DNA from: Microcebus murinus
Lineage: Eukaryota > Chordata > Mammalia > Primates > Cheirogaleidae
NCBI RefSeq assembly: GCF_040939455.1
Contig: NC_134119.1
Coordinates: forward strand, 18,216,501-18,280,500
Length of the DNA stretch: 64,000 nt
Direction of reading: 5' to 3'
Under the pieces are notes generated by a model that searched no databases, was not told the origin of the DNA, and saw nothing but the letters and a program-made list of their open reading frames with translations. Below, piece by piece: positions 11,889 to 24,059 of this stretch (the stretch's first letter is position 1; the number at the start of each line of letters is the position of its first letter). The position numbers and the translations under genes were made by a program.

Positions 11889-13151
11889 TTAGGCTATTAA
11901 GTATGAAATGTCCAAGTTTTAAGTACTAAGTTTGTCAATATCTCTGACATTTCACTTTGACACTTCTTGTTTTATTTTTATTGTGAAGGTACATCCTCAT
12001 TCTTTCAATTGCATGATAAAGTGCTTGTGATTATCTTTCAAATTTTTTAGAGCAATTTTTGTGCAACCATGGATAAGTCAAAAATTTGTGTTATTTTCGA
12101 ATATGAGTTCTATCATGGAACCAATGCAGCACAGACAGCTCGAAATATCAATGAAGTATTTGGGAAGGATATACCTAACGAATACACAGTACCTCCAGAT
12201 TTGAGAAGTTCTGTTCTAGTGATTTTAATCTTAAAAATGAGCCACATGGACGACCTGAGACCAAGGAGGATAATGATGAGCTGAAAGCTGCAGCGAAAGC
12301 GAATCCAACTCAACCTACACGTGAATTAGCAGCAAGGTTTGATGTTGCTATTCCAGTAACATTGGATGGAACAAATGGGCACGGTAAAGAAGCTGGATAG
12401 ATGGGTTCTGCATAAATTAAATGAACGTCAAAAGAGAAATTGTCTCTAAGCTTGCCTTTGCTGTCACAACACAAAGGTGAACCATTTCTGCATCATGTTG
12501 TTATGTGTGATGAAAAATGGATTCTTTTTGATAATTGCAAGTTTTTTGGTACAATGGTTAGATAAATTTGAAGTGTTGAAACACAGTCTAAAACCAAATA
12601 TTTAGCAAAAAAAGCTAATGGTGTTTGTTTGGTGGTCTAGCGCTGGTCGTATTATCCACTGCTGCTTCATGAAACCTGGTCAATGGATTACAGCAGGTGT
12701 CTACTGGAATCAGTTGGACAAAACGATGAGGATGCTTGTGATTAAGCAGCCAAGATTGGTCATAGAGACAGGCCAGTCCTCTTTCAAGACAACACTTGAG
12801 GACATTTCACACAAACAGTGCTGCTCAAACTACAGCAGCTGGACTTGGAAACACTGTGTCATCCACCATATTCACCAGACCTTGCACCAACTGACTACTG
12901 ACAACTGACTACCACTTTTTGCAGGGAAAAATCTTCAATTCTCAACAAACTGTGGAAAATGCCTTTTATGATTTAATCGCCACTCACTCTCTAGGCTTCT
13001 TCACTGCTGGCATAAACAAGCTACCATTAACATGGCAAAACTGTGTCCACAGTTCTTGTGCATATTTTGTTTAATTGTACTGCTGCTTGTTTGACATATA
13101 ATAAACTACACTTTTGATTCAAAATCAGACATTTCATATTTAATGACCTAA
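11889..13151 (+). mobile_element. Hsmar2-like mariner transposon, nearly full length
   Basis: A 1263-bp element starting TTAGGCTATTAAGTATGAAA and ending with the inverse TTTCATATTTAATGACCTAA. The TA target duplication is present on both sides (11887-11888 and 13152-13153). A recognisable sense transposase relic fills the middle. Terminal repeats are about 30 bp and agree well apart from a few substitutions. It interrupts an antisense L2-like repeat. The termini and protein differ clearly from the Hsmar1-like copy 4.7 kb upstream, so these are two families and not a duplication. Confidence 0.9.
12069..13074 (+). pseudogene. Broken Hsmar2-like mariner transposase
   Basis: The frame starts at 12069 with MDKSKICVIFEYEF, then NAAQTARNINEVFGKD, the N-terminal HTH part of the mariner family. 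Further on are a WILFDN block following the first catalytic Asp in CDEKW (about 12508-12522), the LMVFVWWSSAGR block (about 12615-12650) and the second Asp in FQDN. HPPYSPDLAPTDY-like text carries the third Asp (about 12860-12900). Damage: frameshift near GDLRSSVLV (about 12205), further shifts around the second Asp, and a duplicated AACTGACTAC followed by loss of the segment before TTTTTGCAGGG. It ends at TAA 13072-13074. The three acidic residues can be located, but no intact frame joins them. Confidence 0.88.
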
Positions 13152-14857
13152 TAGTTTATCATGTGGTAATAAGAGCTGTAGAGAAAAATGAAGTAGGAAA
13201 AGTGGATAGGGAGTGCAGGAGAGGAGCTTGTAGTTTTTGAGCATGGTCAAGGAAGGCCTCTCTTCGAAGGTCTTGTCTATATAAGAGACAAAAAATATAA
13301 GTTTTTCTCTATAGGAGAAATTAGCACAAATGATCTAAGAGAATGACCCAGGATAGAAACAAATTTATGATGTATGTTTTGGGGCGGAGGTAAAGGTCCT
13401 TGAGTAAGTAAGAAGGAGTGGACTTAGTGAACAAGTGGAGCAGTTGACCTTGGACGAGCATGAACAATTCATCTGCAGCAACAGGAGGGAAGACAGAGCC
13501 CATGTGCATGAATAAATATATGGTGAGAGCCTAGGGAAGTTCTATGTGATTGCTTCTGTTTTTCTCAGGGAAAAACAGCTACAGAGAGTTAGAATAGAGA
13601 AGGGGATATTGAAATATTGAAATATTTCTTATTTGAAAAATAAGAAAGTATAGGTCAGTACTTGGGAAATGTATGATGATTGCCAGGCATCATTAAGGAT
13701 CCCAACTAAGGTGCGTGACCGTGAATTTAAAGAGATACTTAGCTTGGTAGTGCACCTTTCTTCAGCCAAGTTTGGCTTATATGGGTGCAAGCATGGAGTA
13801 GGATTTAACTATGGTTGCAGTTTTGCCAGGTGAGTAAGATAAAGCAAGAACAAGCCAATTTAGCTGATGATTTCTGCAGGGGATTAATTATTATGATTGA
13901 CCTTGGGCTTTAGCCCACTTAAGGACCAAAGTAAGGACTTGAGGGGATTGTGGGGCAGGTTAAAAAGTTGTTGGAGGCTGGGTACTAAAGAGTTATCCCT
14001 GGAAAGTTAGGAGTGGCTAGTGAGATGCTTGCAAGTGAGGTTATGGAAGAGGAGAAGTTATTGGTAAATCACAAAGACTAGAGTATAAGGGGAGTGAGTG
14101 GCTAACAAATCAGAGGGCAAGCTTCTCAGGACAGAAGAGATCAAAGAATTGAGAGGCCAGGGAGTTGGACAGATAATCTCCATGTACCATGAAATCAGCA
14201 GGAATTATGGCAGGATAGATATGAGAGGAATAATGATCCAGGGGCATAAATCTTTGAGGAGTGACAGGGAGTGCCCTCTGCGGGTCAGTAGTTGCACTGT
14301 CACACAGGCGTGTCTCATGACATGAAATTCCAATCTGGTTTACTGGCTTTGAGCAGCCCTGAGGAGAGGAGAAGGAAGACACTACTGCTCTTCAGGTGCG
14401 ACATGAGTACTGTATTGTTTCCATAAAACTTATTTATATTTGCATAAATTTCAAACCTTGTATACCACTAATAAGTGTAGAAATGCCAACTATTTGTCAC
14501 AATTAAAATAAGAAAAATGCGGAGTGTTTGAACACACAAGTCCTCACGTAGTATACTGACAACTTGACCTACAGGTTCCCAAATCTGTTTTTTGCTGAGC
14601 TTTGGCATTAAATGACATGAATATGAAACACCCACAGGGCTCAGGAGTCCTGGGATGGAGCCCAGCCAGATGGGTAAAGAAAGTGAGAGATTATTCTTTT
14701 CTTTAGCCCAGAAATTGATGGATACATCAACTTAACTATGGAAATGAAAAATGTGAATTACTGGCACTCCTCTTTTTCCTTTAGAGTGTTCACCATCAAA
14801 ACAACACTGTTCATTCAAATGTGTATGTAGATTTTACTCTTGTTAAAAATGGCTCTA

Positions 14858-15199
14858 GGCCGGGCGCTGTGGCTCACGCCTGTAATCCTAGCTCTTGGGA
14901 GGCCGAGGCGGGCGGATTGCTCAAGGTCAGGAGTTCAAAACCAGCCTGAGCAAGAGCGAGACCCCGTCTCTACTATAAATAGAAAGAAATTAATTGGCCA
15001 ACTGATATATATATAAAAAAAAAAAATTAGCCGGGCATGGTGGTGCATGCCTGTAGTCCCAGCTACCCGGGAGGCTGAGGCAGAAGGATCACTCCAGCCC
15101 AGGAGTTTGAGGTTGCTGTGAGCTAGGCTGACGCCATGGCACTCGCTCTAGCCTGGGCAACAAAGCGAGACTCTGTCTCAAAAAAAAAAAAAAAAAAAA
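14858..15199 (+). repeat. Lemur-type Alu SINE, sense
   Basis: Starts GGCCGGGCGCTGTGGCTCAC, runs through a left monomer ending in CCGTCTCTAC, then the insertion with AGAAAGAAATTAATTGGCCA (14981-15000) and a TA run, then the right monomer and poly-A to about 15199. Target duplications AAAAATGGCTCTA flank it (14845-14857 and 15200-15212), exact over 13 bp. High identity between monomers and the exact duplication show a fairly recent insertion. RNA polymerase III A and B box regions are present in the left monomer. Confidence 0.95.
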
Positions 15200-15212
15200 A
15201 AAAATGGCTCTA

Positions 15213-16569
15213 AAATATGTGTGCTGTTTTGAAGTGTTTTGAATTGACCATTATTTCTAACGTTAAACTGTTTGTTTACACACTAGATTAAGGTTTTGTG
15301 TACCACTGCTGACTGGGCTATATTTAGTTGTCTTTCTTGGTGGCAGTGCAATAATTGGAAATTTACATATGAAAGCATTCCTCTTTAAATTTAGAATTTT
15401 AAAACTGTATCTCACAGTGATGCTTCTGTTGATTTCTATGGTGTCAGACAATTCTGTCGGTGTAGAGTCTTTTTTGTCCTTTAGTAATTGGCCCTTTATG
15501 GGATATAGGTCCAAAACAGACCATGCTTACTGAAATTACCAAAATTCTTAGAGTGATATTTCAATCTTTATCCTAGCTTATTAATGTAACAGCCTTCTTT
15601 ATGAAATTGTCAAAACCTGTGTATCTGCATATCCAGATAAACTTGCTAATCTGTAGGTGGAGTTCCCAGAATTCTTAAGAGTGACATTTGAGCTTTATCC
15701 TAGACAGTGACTGTATATGACGTTATAAGAGCTTTATGTATTTATATGTGTATATACCAAAAAAATTGTGAAATATTTTTCTTTGTGTAAATTTAGGTTA
15801 ATTTAAACCCGTTAAGTAGTTCTACAATAAGATTTTGTAGTTTTATTTTTTCTTACAAAAATTCTATAAAGTTTTTTTGAAATAAAGCATAACTTAATGG
15901 TTTATCATTTCCTAAAGCCATCCTATTATAGATATGCCATTCTGCTTTTTAAATTTTATTTACCTGAATGACTGGGTTTCATAATGTATATAATTCATGG
16001 GATCTCATTTTTAATTTTTAACCTTATACATTATGGACAGAAATATGTCTTGCTTGTGGGTTATTTTTACCATATTTTTTCCCTAGTAGGTACCTGCTTT
16101 TGTTTCTGGTCCTTTTCTCATTACAAGTCTCTTTATTTTATTATTTTTCCTTAGAGTTGCATGAGTATGGCTGTCATCTGCTTATCCTTCTATTTATATA
16201 TATTAAAACAAAGGTGACTAATAAGTAAATTTGGTCTTTTAATGCCATTGATGTCACATTAATTGTAGTAGAGATACTTTTACCAATAAAAATGAGGGAA
16301 AGGAATTATTTTATTTACTTTTGCTATCTTTCTAGCTGTTCTGTCAATGATAAGATTTCACTCTTCAAAAATGTTTTTAAAAACATAAAAATTCATAGCT
16401 CTCACTTTTCTTTATCAGTTTTTTTTTTTTTAAAGAAGACATTTATGGTTTAATCCTGTAGTTCCTTCTTTTCATTTTATTTATTAGATGTAGTAAAGGG
16501 TTCTTCACAGCCTAAGGCTTCTAGGCATGTGTAGAATGTAAAAATATGCAATTAAGTTGAACAGGGCAG
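15213..16569. other. AT-rich non-coding stretch, nothing recognised
   Basis: No exon, no repeat family I can name. AT-rich with T runs (for example 16418-16430). Confidence 0.5.
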
Positions 16570-17374
16570 CTAAAATTCCATAAGAAAGGTGAAAAAGAAG
16601 TTCAGGGCTTTATTTAGTAAAACATGACAAGCTAGAAAATAGATCCTGCTCTGCTGAATTAGGACGGTGGTGATGGGGGGGTTTGAGGGGAATAAAGAGA
16701 TAAACAAGACCCTGATGGACTGACAAGGGGAAGGAATTCAGAACCTCAGACCAGGGAAAGAATTTCACAGGAAATGACTGACCTTGGTGTACCCAGAATT
16801 CTCTGACAACTGTCTCAGAGCACCACACTTGATATTATGTAATGAAAAGAAGACATATAAATAACCTGGTTGAAATGACAGGTGGAAGTCAGTAACCCCT
16901 TGCTCACATTTCATTGTATCCCACGGGCCTCCTGATGGGGAACAGTGACCCAAATACTCTCTTCTGTAGAGTACTTGGTGTCAGTCCTGAGTCAAATTTC
17001 TTTTTGTCCCACCTGTACTCTAAGAAGCATCTGCCACAGCTGAGTGCCCCATGGGGAGAATACAGTTCATTGAGCCATGCCGGGATGCCTTACCAGGCCA
17101 GGGGAGGGAGGCCATCCAGGGGACAGAGAGGTGTCTCTCTGTACTCACCAGTCACTGAGACTACCACAGAAGTCTCCTAGGCAGTCTACCTGCCTCTTCT
17201 CTTGAAAACTACTCCCACCTTGTCGTTCTCCACAGAACACTATGTTTCAATTTTTTATCTAAAGATTTGTCTTCTTAAAATTTAAAATATGAATCAAATG
17301 TCCTTAACACTTTGATAGCCCTCTGCTGAAAAGAAGATAAAACATAGATACTACCTCATGGTTTCTGTGATGTG
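16570..17374. other. Less AT-rich unassigned stretch
   Basis: This part is visibly richer in G and C than its neighbours, with a G run at 16674-16682 and purine-rich text at 17095-17130. No splice-flanked open frame is convincing. It may be an old LTR or other unassigned repeat: TTTATTTAGTAAAACATGAC and ATATAAATAACC are the sort of motifs seen in LTRs, but I cannot support a family. Confidence 0.35.
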
Positions 17375-18215
17375 ATTGCTGCCTGTCTCCTCAGCATCAT
17401 CCCAGGTCAGTTTCCTCCTCCCTTGCTCATGTTGGCCTCCTTGGTCATCTTTTTATTTTTCCTACTCAGGGTCTTGGCATGTGCTGTTTTCTTGGTCTGG
17501 AATGCTCTTCTTTCTAATCTTCATCTTGTTCCTTCTTCCTCATCTTTTAGTCAAACTTGAAATGGCACCTGCTCCAAAAGGCCGATGAATAGTGGTTCTT
17601 CCTGCCCCGTCAGTCCATCTCAGCCCTTTGTTTCCTTCCTCTGTGGAACTATCACCGTTGTAAATTGATGTGTGTGTGAATTTGCTTGTTTTAGAAGTAC
17701 AGTAATTAATTGGAAACGTATTAATACTTTTTGTCAGGGGATAGTCAAGAGAGTTAACCATGCTGATACCAATTATTAACAATCAGCTGAATACCAGCCC
17801 CTCCTCCTCTTGGTAGAAAATGAGGAATATCCCTGGTTATTAGGCATAGTATCTATGTTATATAAATTGTATATGGGGATATATTTCCGTACTATACTGG
17901 AAGCATTTTTGTCCCAAGGCCCCAATACCTGTGCTGTTCTCTTACTTGCTTGGGTTTCTCTCTTCATATGTCACCTTTATTAGTGAGACTATCCTTGACC
18001 ATCCTGATTAAAATACTATCTCTGTCCATACCTACTATACCACTGTTTATCTCTTATCCTGCTTGATTTTCCTTTCTAGTACTGATTGTATTTGTTTATT
18101 GATTGTCATATTATAGATGACTTGGGGACACAGATTTTGCCTTATTCATGTGTATACTCAGGGCCCAATATAGTGCTTGGCACAGAATTGATTCTTAAAT
18201 ATTTTAAAGTGAGTA
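17375..18215 (+). repeat. L2 LINE 3' region, sense, in two pieces
   Basis: Piece one, about 17375-17665, has GGTCTGGAATGCTCTTCTTT and TGGCACCTGCTCCAAAAGG, the L2 text that precedes the 3' end. Piece two, about 17985-18215, has ACTATCCTTGACCATCCTGA, CAGATTTTGCCTTATTCATG and ATAGTGCTTGGCACAGAATT, the L2 3' end. About 300 bp of unassigned AT-rich sequence separates them. Ancient relic. Confidence 0.7.
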
Positions 18216-18734
18216 TTTATAAAATATGAAATATTTATTGAACGAACGTTATACTTCTCAAATTCATGGCTTCTAGTTTATATTAATAAGCTAGTCTGCA
18301 TCTATACCACCCACCCACTCACCCCCACTGAGGATAGTTTGCCTTCTGCCACTGTCTAGCTTTATTTTGCCCTTTTCTGCCTAGTGATACTCCTGGAGAT
18401 GGAGGTCTGGCAGCTGGAACCAGGGGCAGATAGGTGTTCTCTACATCCTCCAGCAGCTAGCAGGGTACAGGGACAGTAGAGTGTGAAGGCAAAGAAAAGC
18501 TCTTCTTACTTGTTAAAGTTATCATGGAGAGTGGCCAGTACTAGGGCTGGAAACCTAGGCCTATTTCGCTTCCCTTCCAAGTGTTTAGTTCTCTGTAGGA
18601 TGCTCTCACTTTCTCCCTCTGTCAACAGATCACATGTCTCAACCCATCGTTGTTGCTGGAGATTGAGTTTGTAGAATCCGGATCCCTCCCCTTATAGCTA
18701 GAATGCTGGGATGGAATATTCAGAAAAAGAAGAT

Positions 18735-18780
18735 GCCTCCTGATTCTTCTTTATATTGCCTCCTGATTCTTCTTTATATT
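18735..18780 (+). repeat. Exact 23-bp tandem duplication
   Basis: GCCTCCTGATTCTTCTTTAT plus ATT occurs twice in direct contact (18735-18757 and 18758-18780) with no mismatch. Exactness suggests a recent slippage event and possible length variation in the population. Confidence 0.9.
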
Positions 18781-18976
18781 GCTTTATGTTTTTCAAAATA
18801 TGTTGTCTTTTTTCTTCAGCTGAATCCTTCTCTTGAGGACAGAGACCCTGTGTAAAACTTTTAAAGAAAAAAAAATCTTCGGTCATTTCTAGTTCTATAT
18901 CAAGTATATATATTATATGATTGATTGAACTAAGAAGCAGAGGCTTTAATGGAATCTTTAATTTGGTTTCTTCTAA

Positions 18977-19289
<313 letters not shown>

Positions 19290-19584
19290 TAAATTTATCC
19301 AAAGATTAAATGTCCCTATGATATGTTTAGGTTCTGATTATAGTTTGGAATTTTTCTGTTCTGAAATGAGTTGACTTTTCCTATCTTTCCAATTTTGGTA
19401 GATAAGGGATTTTAAAACAGCCATTGGCCAAACTTAACTCAATATTCAACTGTTCTCTCCTTTTTAAAAAGTTAAATTGGAGTCCTTAGAATTATGCTTA
19501 TTACTAGAAAACCACACATAATGATGACATCCATAAACTATGGTAGAATTGGATTCTTAAAGAGCAGGTGTAATCCTCAGGGTT

Positions 19585-19735
19585 TGTAGACAGAGGCCTG
19601 GTTTAGTGCTCAATTCCCACTTCTTCCTTGTGTTTCTATAGGTTCATCATTTATCTCCCTGTGCCTCAACTTCTTTCTTTCCTTCCTTTGGTTTCCTATA
19701 TAAAATGAATGTAATGAAGATCATTCCATGGAGAT
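19585..19735 (-). repeat. MIR SINE fragment, antisense
   Basis: Reads like the reverse of MIR: GCTCAATTCCCACTTCTTCC, CATCATTTATCTCCCTGTGC, CTCAACTTCTTTC, then TATAAAATGAATGTAATGAAG. Old and diverged. Confidence 0.6.
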
Positions 19736-20494
19736 TTTTATAGCTGCAACAAATGATAGAATGCAGTTAATACCCTTCTTATAGGATAATGGAAGCACTC
19801 TTGGGGACTTCTCTTCAAAGTCAGAATATAGCGGCACCTCATTAATGGAACTAACACTTCTGAACTTGGTCATTGGCTCCTGTCATTTATGTCATGTGGA
19901 TTTCCTGTCATGTTGCTTATACGTCACATCCATGAAAGATTTGTTAACATATAACTTAAGTGCAAAATTAGAGAGAAAAAGTCCTTGATTTTCCAGGAAG
20001 TTTAAACTGTTATTCTCCTTTTGTATTTAAAGAATATTTATAATCTCTTGTTCTTTTGGAGTTAGGAATATCTGTTTTCAGGAATATTCATTATTCTTTT
20101 ATTTTCTTGCTCACCTGACCATCAAACTATCCATCTGTGTGTCAGTATGTTTATTTTTTTCAATAGACATGTAATTCCTCCAAGAGAAAATGGCATTCAC
20201 ATAATTTGGCGTATAGACATTAAAAAGAAGAAAGTAATGCACAGAAACATATTTAAAAGACAGAGATTCTGTTAAAGGCAATGGGAGGGTTGAACACCAG
20301 CAGCTGCTTTCTAGCTACAGGATTACTCTCTTGCTAAGTTCTCACATGTTGAAAAGGAAGTGTTGTGTCAGGTATAACAAAAGTAGCTCTAAAGTTTTGG
20401 CTTCTATGACATCAGGTAATGCTAGTTGCCGCTTGTGGATAAAGATGACTCTCCAGTACTGAAAACACAGCTAGCACTATGCATGCTAGAAGTA

Positions 20495-20620
20495 GTAAAG
20501 ACAGAGATTATTAGTCCATTGTCCTAATTTTTCAGATGAGGGAAGAAATCAAGGTTCAGAGAGATAAAGTGATTTGTTCAAGAAGACAGCATCAAATCTG
20601 GAATCCCGATTTTGTCTTTC
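20495..20620 (+). repeat. MIR SINE fragment, sense
   Basis: CAGATGAGGGAAGAAATCAAG, followed by GTTCAGAGAGATAAAGTGAT and TTGTTCAAGAAGACAGCATC, matches the MIR central core. Confidence 0.7.
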
Positions 20621-21554
20621 CATGGCCCTATGTTCTATCCATTTATATTTAATAGACATCTACAGATTTGTCTGTTTAACCCTGACTCTGCTTCACTTTG
20701 TGGTCTCAGTTGATCATTCAAGGCTTAACCCCTTAGGTTTTTTCCCCCCTTGGATTTTATGAGCCAACAAGTTCCTCATTTTGCTCCAGATCATTCTAAT
20801 TGAGAATCTGTTACTAGCAATCAAAAGAATATGGATTGATATTCTCATTGACTTCTCTACTTTAATACTTGTGGTTCTTCTCTCAAATTTCTTCAGATTT
20901 TTCATCCTTAAAGAAGCACTGATACAATAAATAGATGTCTGATTTGTATACAGTCTGGATTTATAACCTCAATGAATGTCCAGCTTACACATGTTTGATC
21001 ACAGTAAATGTGTCTCTTACCATCTGTAATTATAATTTTATTCCATAGCAGTTATAGACTTAGGCCTTTAAAGGATCTACTTTAGACTAATTATGGTAAA
21101 CAGAGATTAATTTTCTTTCTTACTTATTTATTAATCTATTCTACTTTTTTATGCAACTGCTTGCAGATATGTTAATGGAACTTTGCATTGTCTAAGTTTA
21201 TTAATTTTTGTCTCCAAGTCCCTATGTGGGTATGGAAAGCACCTCAAACATTACCCCACATGTCATTCCATGTTAATTTTTTTCTTTTTTATCAGTAAGA
21301 ATAAGAAATAATGTTTCCTTTTATACAGAGATTTTTAACCTTTTAATTTGGGAAATTGATGCCCTATCACCACCACCATCCAATCACCAGATATCAGTTG
21401 AGCACTGGTTCCAGCTGTTGTAGAAGGTTAACCAGGCCGGTATGGTAATAGATCTTGTTCAACATGATAATCGTTGAAAACCAGCAAAATGCTAACGTGT
21501 CTTCTTAACCATCGATAATGTTTAAATAGCATCTGAGAGGTTAAAAAAAGTTCA

Positions 21555-21720
21555 TATATATAAATTTAATCCTCAAAACAGCCCTCAAAGATATCTTTTA
21601 ATATCCATGCTTTATAATTGAAGAAACTGAAGTATCAAATTTTTAAAAAAATTATGTCTTGCCTAAGAACACATAGTTGTCATCTTGAGACTTAAGACAA
21701 GGTTTTCTGAGTCTGTTTTT
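21555..21720 (+). repeat. MIR SINE fragment, sense
   Basis: TTTAATCCTCAAAACAGCCC, AATTGAAGAAACTGAAGTA and CTTGCCTAAGAACACATAG follow the order of the MIR consensus. Confidence 0.65.
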
Positions 21721-21849
21721 TCTTATACCATAGTGATAATATAAAAATATAAGTATTTTCCATGAAAAATTTGAAATCTTTAAATCTACCCTAAACATTC
21801 CTTCATTAAATTATTGAATGAGTACATATTGAAGGCAAGAAATCCTAAT

Positions 21850-22360
21850 ACAAGCTTCTATGGTACCCTGTGGCCTTGCCCCCTATCAGACCACTTGCGC
21901 ACTGTCTTGCCATTCTCATTACCATCCTGCCTGCTCACTGCAGTGGCTCCATCTCTCTCTAAACTCCTATTGTACTCCCCTGCGCCCTCCACCAGGTGCC
22001 TGCCACTCTGGCCTCCTTTGTATTTCCTGAATACACCATGCTCTTCCCACCTCAGAACCTCTGCATTTGCTGGCTTATCTGCCTGGAATGCTCTATTCCC
22101 TGGTCATCACATTGTTAGCTCCTTACCAAAAGAAGCCTTCCTTGACCTTTGAGGTAGACAGGGTTCCATTCCAGTGACATTCTCTGTCATTTACCCAGAC
22201 TCATTTTCTTCATAACACTTACTACTGTCTAGATGAATTTCCTTGTTGGTTTGTGAGTTTGGTACGTGTTCCCTAACCTGCTGAACTTCATGTTTGCAGG
22301 AACTTTGTTTTGTTCACTGCTGTATCCCCAGTGCCTGGAAGAGTCCTGGTACATAGTTAT
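21850..22360 (+). repeat. L2 LINE 3' end, sense
   Basis: Contains CTGCCTGGAATGCTCTATTC, CCAAAAGAAGCCTTCCTTGA and CATTTACCCAGACTCATTTTC. It ends with the classic TTTTGTTCACTGCTGTATCC, CCAGTGCCTGGAAGAG and a TTATTGAATTAATTAAC tail. The 112-residue open frame over it is L2 sequence, not a gene. Confidence 0.82.
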
Positions 22361-22384
22361 TGAATTAATTAACTTAGAGATTTG

Positions 22385-22580
22385 ATTGACTGGAGCAGGG
22401 AGACCAGACTGGAGCCTATTGTAGGGTTTCCAGTACAATGAGAATACATTGAGGGTCTTGTCAGTGGGAATGAAGAGGCAGAGGCAGGCACAAATGAGGT
22501 CATAGGAGGGAGAACCAATAGGATTTGATGTGGTTTGAAGTGTTGTCATTGGAGAGGAAAGAGGTAGAGGGATTTGAGCT
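22385..22580 (-). repeat. L2-like repeat fragment, antisense
   Basis: GGGAGACCAGACTGGAGCCT, GGGAATGAAGAGGCAGAGG and TGATGTGGTTTGAAGTGTTG resemble the same purine-rich old repeat seen at 59950-61680. Confidence 0.5.
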
Positions 22581-22582
22581 TG

Positions 22583-22713
22583 AGTGAGATATGCATAGGT
22601 TATATGCAAATACTATGCCATTTTATATAAAGGAATTGAACATCCATGGATTTTGATATCCTTGGTGTGTTCTGGAACCAATCTCTCATAGATACTGAGG
22701 GATGACTATGCTG
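22583..22713 (+). mobile_element. MER2 (Tigger-derived) fragment
   Basis: GCATAGGTTATATGCAAATAC, CCATTTTATATAAAGGAATTG, CATCCATGGATTTTGATATC, CTGGAACCAATCTCTCATAG and GAGGGATGACTATG follow the 3' half and terminal repeat of MER2, a non-autonomous pogo/Tigger element. The 5' half is missing. Confidence 0.8.
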
Positions 22714-22774
22714 CCATGTTTTAATTTCTCAATTTCAGATATTATTTAGATATCAAATTTAGATAATATTTTTG

Positions 22775-23640
22775 TATTAGTTATCAAAAGAACTGATAGA
22801 ACTAAGGGGGTGTATATACATATATGAGAGGAGATTTATTACAGGAATTGACTCACATGATTATGGAGGCTGAAAAGTCCTATGATAGGCCATCTGCCAT
22901 CTGGAAACCCTAGGATGCCAGTAGCATAGCATAGCTCAGTCCAAGTCCAAAAGCCTCAGAACCAAGGAAGCTAGTCATCTGATTTTCATTCTGAGGCCAA
23001 AAGTCAGAGAATCCCAGGGGCTGCTAGTATAAGTTAACTCAAATGCCATAACTTAAATGCTATGATATAAAATTAACAACACTTAAATACTGATATAAAA
23101 TCAATATATATTATGATATATGATAAAAGAATAAGAGAGAAATGAAAACAAAGATATTTGTTTAATATATGCCTATATACATACAAATGTATTGGGCCTT
23201 TCCTTCCTCTGCTCCCCTCTCCCCATCCCTCCCCTCTCCTCTTTACTTTCTCCTTTCTCCTTTACCTTTTCCTTCTTCTCCTCCTCTTTCTCCTTTTCAT
23301 TTTCTTTTCCTTTCCCCATTGTGGAGTGAGGGGTCCAGTTTCCCCTTGGTAGTATGGATCCCTCACCTCCATCAAAACTGTAACTCACTTCTGAACCAGT
23401 TGACTCAGAGGCATGAAGAGCCCAAAGTGGCTGGATGGCAATCTTAACTTCTAACTTCACTGGAATCGTTGTGTCTCCTGGTGGCAGCATCTTACTCTTT
23501 AGAACTAAGTCCTAGATCCTAGCAGAACATAAAGGAATGGGAACAGAATGCAAACATTTTGCTGGTGGGCCACTAGGGATAATGGTAAGTGGTACCTCTC
23601 CCATTTCCACCCCTTGATTCTTGGATCCGTTAATCCTGGC
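22775..23640. repeat. Old LTR-like repeat pieces, family unresolved
   Basis: About 22775-23030 reads like a dispersed primate repeat (GATTTATTACAGGAATTGAC, TCACATGATTATGGAGGCTG, then CTAGGATGCCAGTAGC). About 23440-23640 has GTGTCTCCTGGTGGCAGCAT and CTTACTCTTTAGAACTAAG. These look like pieces of ERVL or MaLR-type sequence, but I cannot assign them. No coding potential. Confidence 0.4.
23198..23322. repeat. Pyrimidine-rich low-complexity tract
   Basis: A C/T tract of over 100 bp rich in CTCC and TTCC units. The open frames on both strands across it are products of its composition. Such mirror-like purine/pyrimidine tracts can form triplex DNA, though that is inference. Confidence 0.85.
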
Positions 23641-24059
23641 TATGGAGGATACAGCACCATATATCAGATGTTTATTCAAAATATGTATTATACAACCTTC
23701 TAGAGAGTGTTGCCCCAGCCCTACAAAGTATTGTCACCTGGAAACAATACTGGGAATCGCCTTCATATCAGGAAAGGCAAGGATTTCTTTCCTTTATACT
23801 TTCAACCCCAATTCTATGTACACCTGCACAAGTCTCTCCTCCTCTTATATCCCTATTTTTTAGCTCATCAGTTTCAAGAGTTTTTTTGTTTTTGTTTTTA
23901 CTATAGCTGTTCACATGTAAGGCACATAGTATACTGATTCCATTTCCTTTCTTGTACAAGTTTTATTTTTTCTGTAGTTAACATTTGCTTGATTATTTTT
24001 TAGCTTAGTGGGTTTTTTGGGTACTGATTATTAAATATTCTTTCATCCCAAACTTCCCT

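Larger units (their letters stand above)
11745..14340 (-). repeat. L2-like LINE, antisense, split by Hsmar2-like element
   Basis: The left part (11745-11886) reads as the reverse of an L2 3' end: TTTATTCATTGATTTAG, CAGTGAATAAGAACACA, CATGGAACTTACAGTAAGG, GGCAGACAATAAATAG. After the mariner the text resumes at 13154 (AGAGCTGTAGAGAAAAATGA, GTCAAGGAAGGCCTCTCTTC) and appears to go on to about 14340, with purine-rich phrases typical of this old repeat. The outer part beyond about 13300 is less certain. No coding potential. Confidence 0.6.

Noticed and set aside
23173..23490. 105-codon minus-strand frame rich in Glu and Lys
   Set aside because: It is produced by the purine/pyrimidine tract at 23198-23322.
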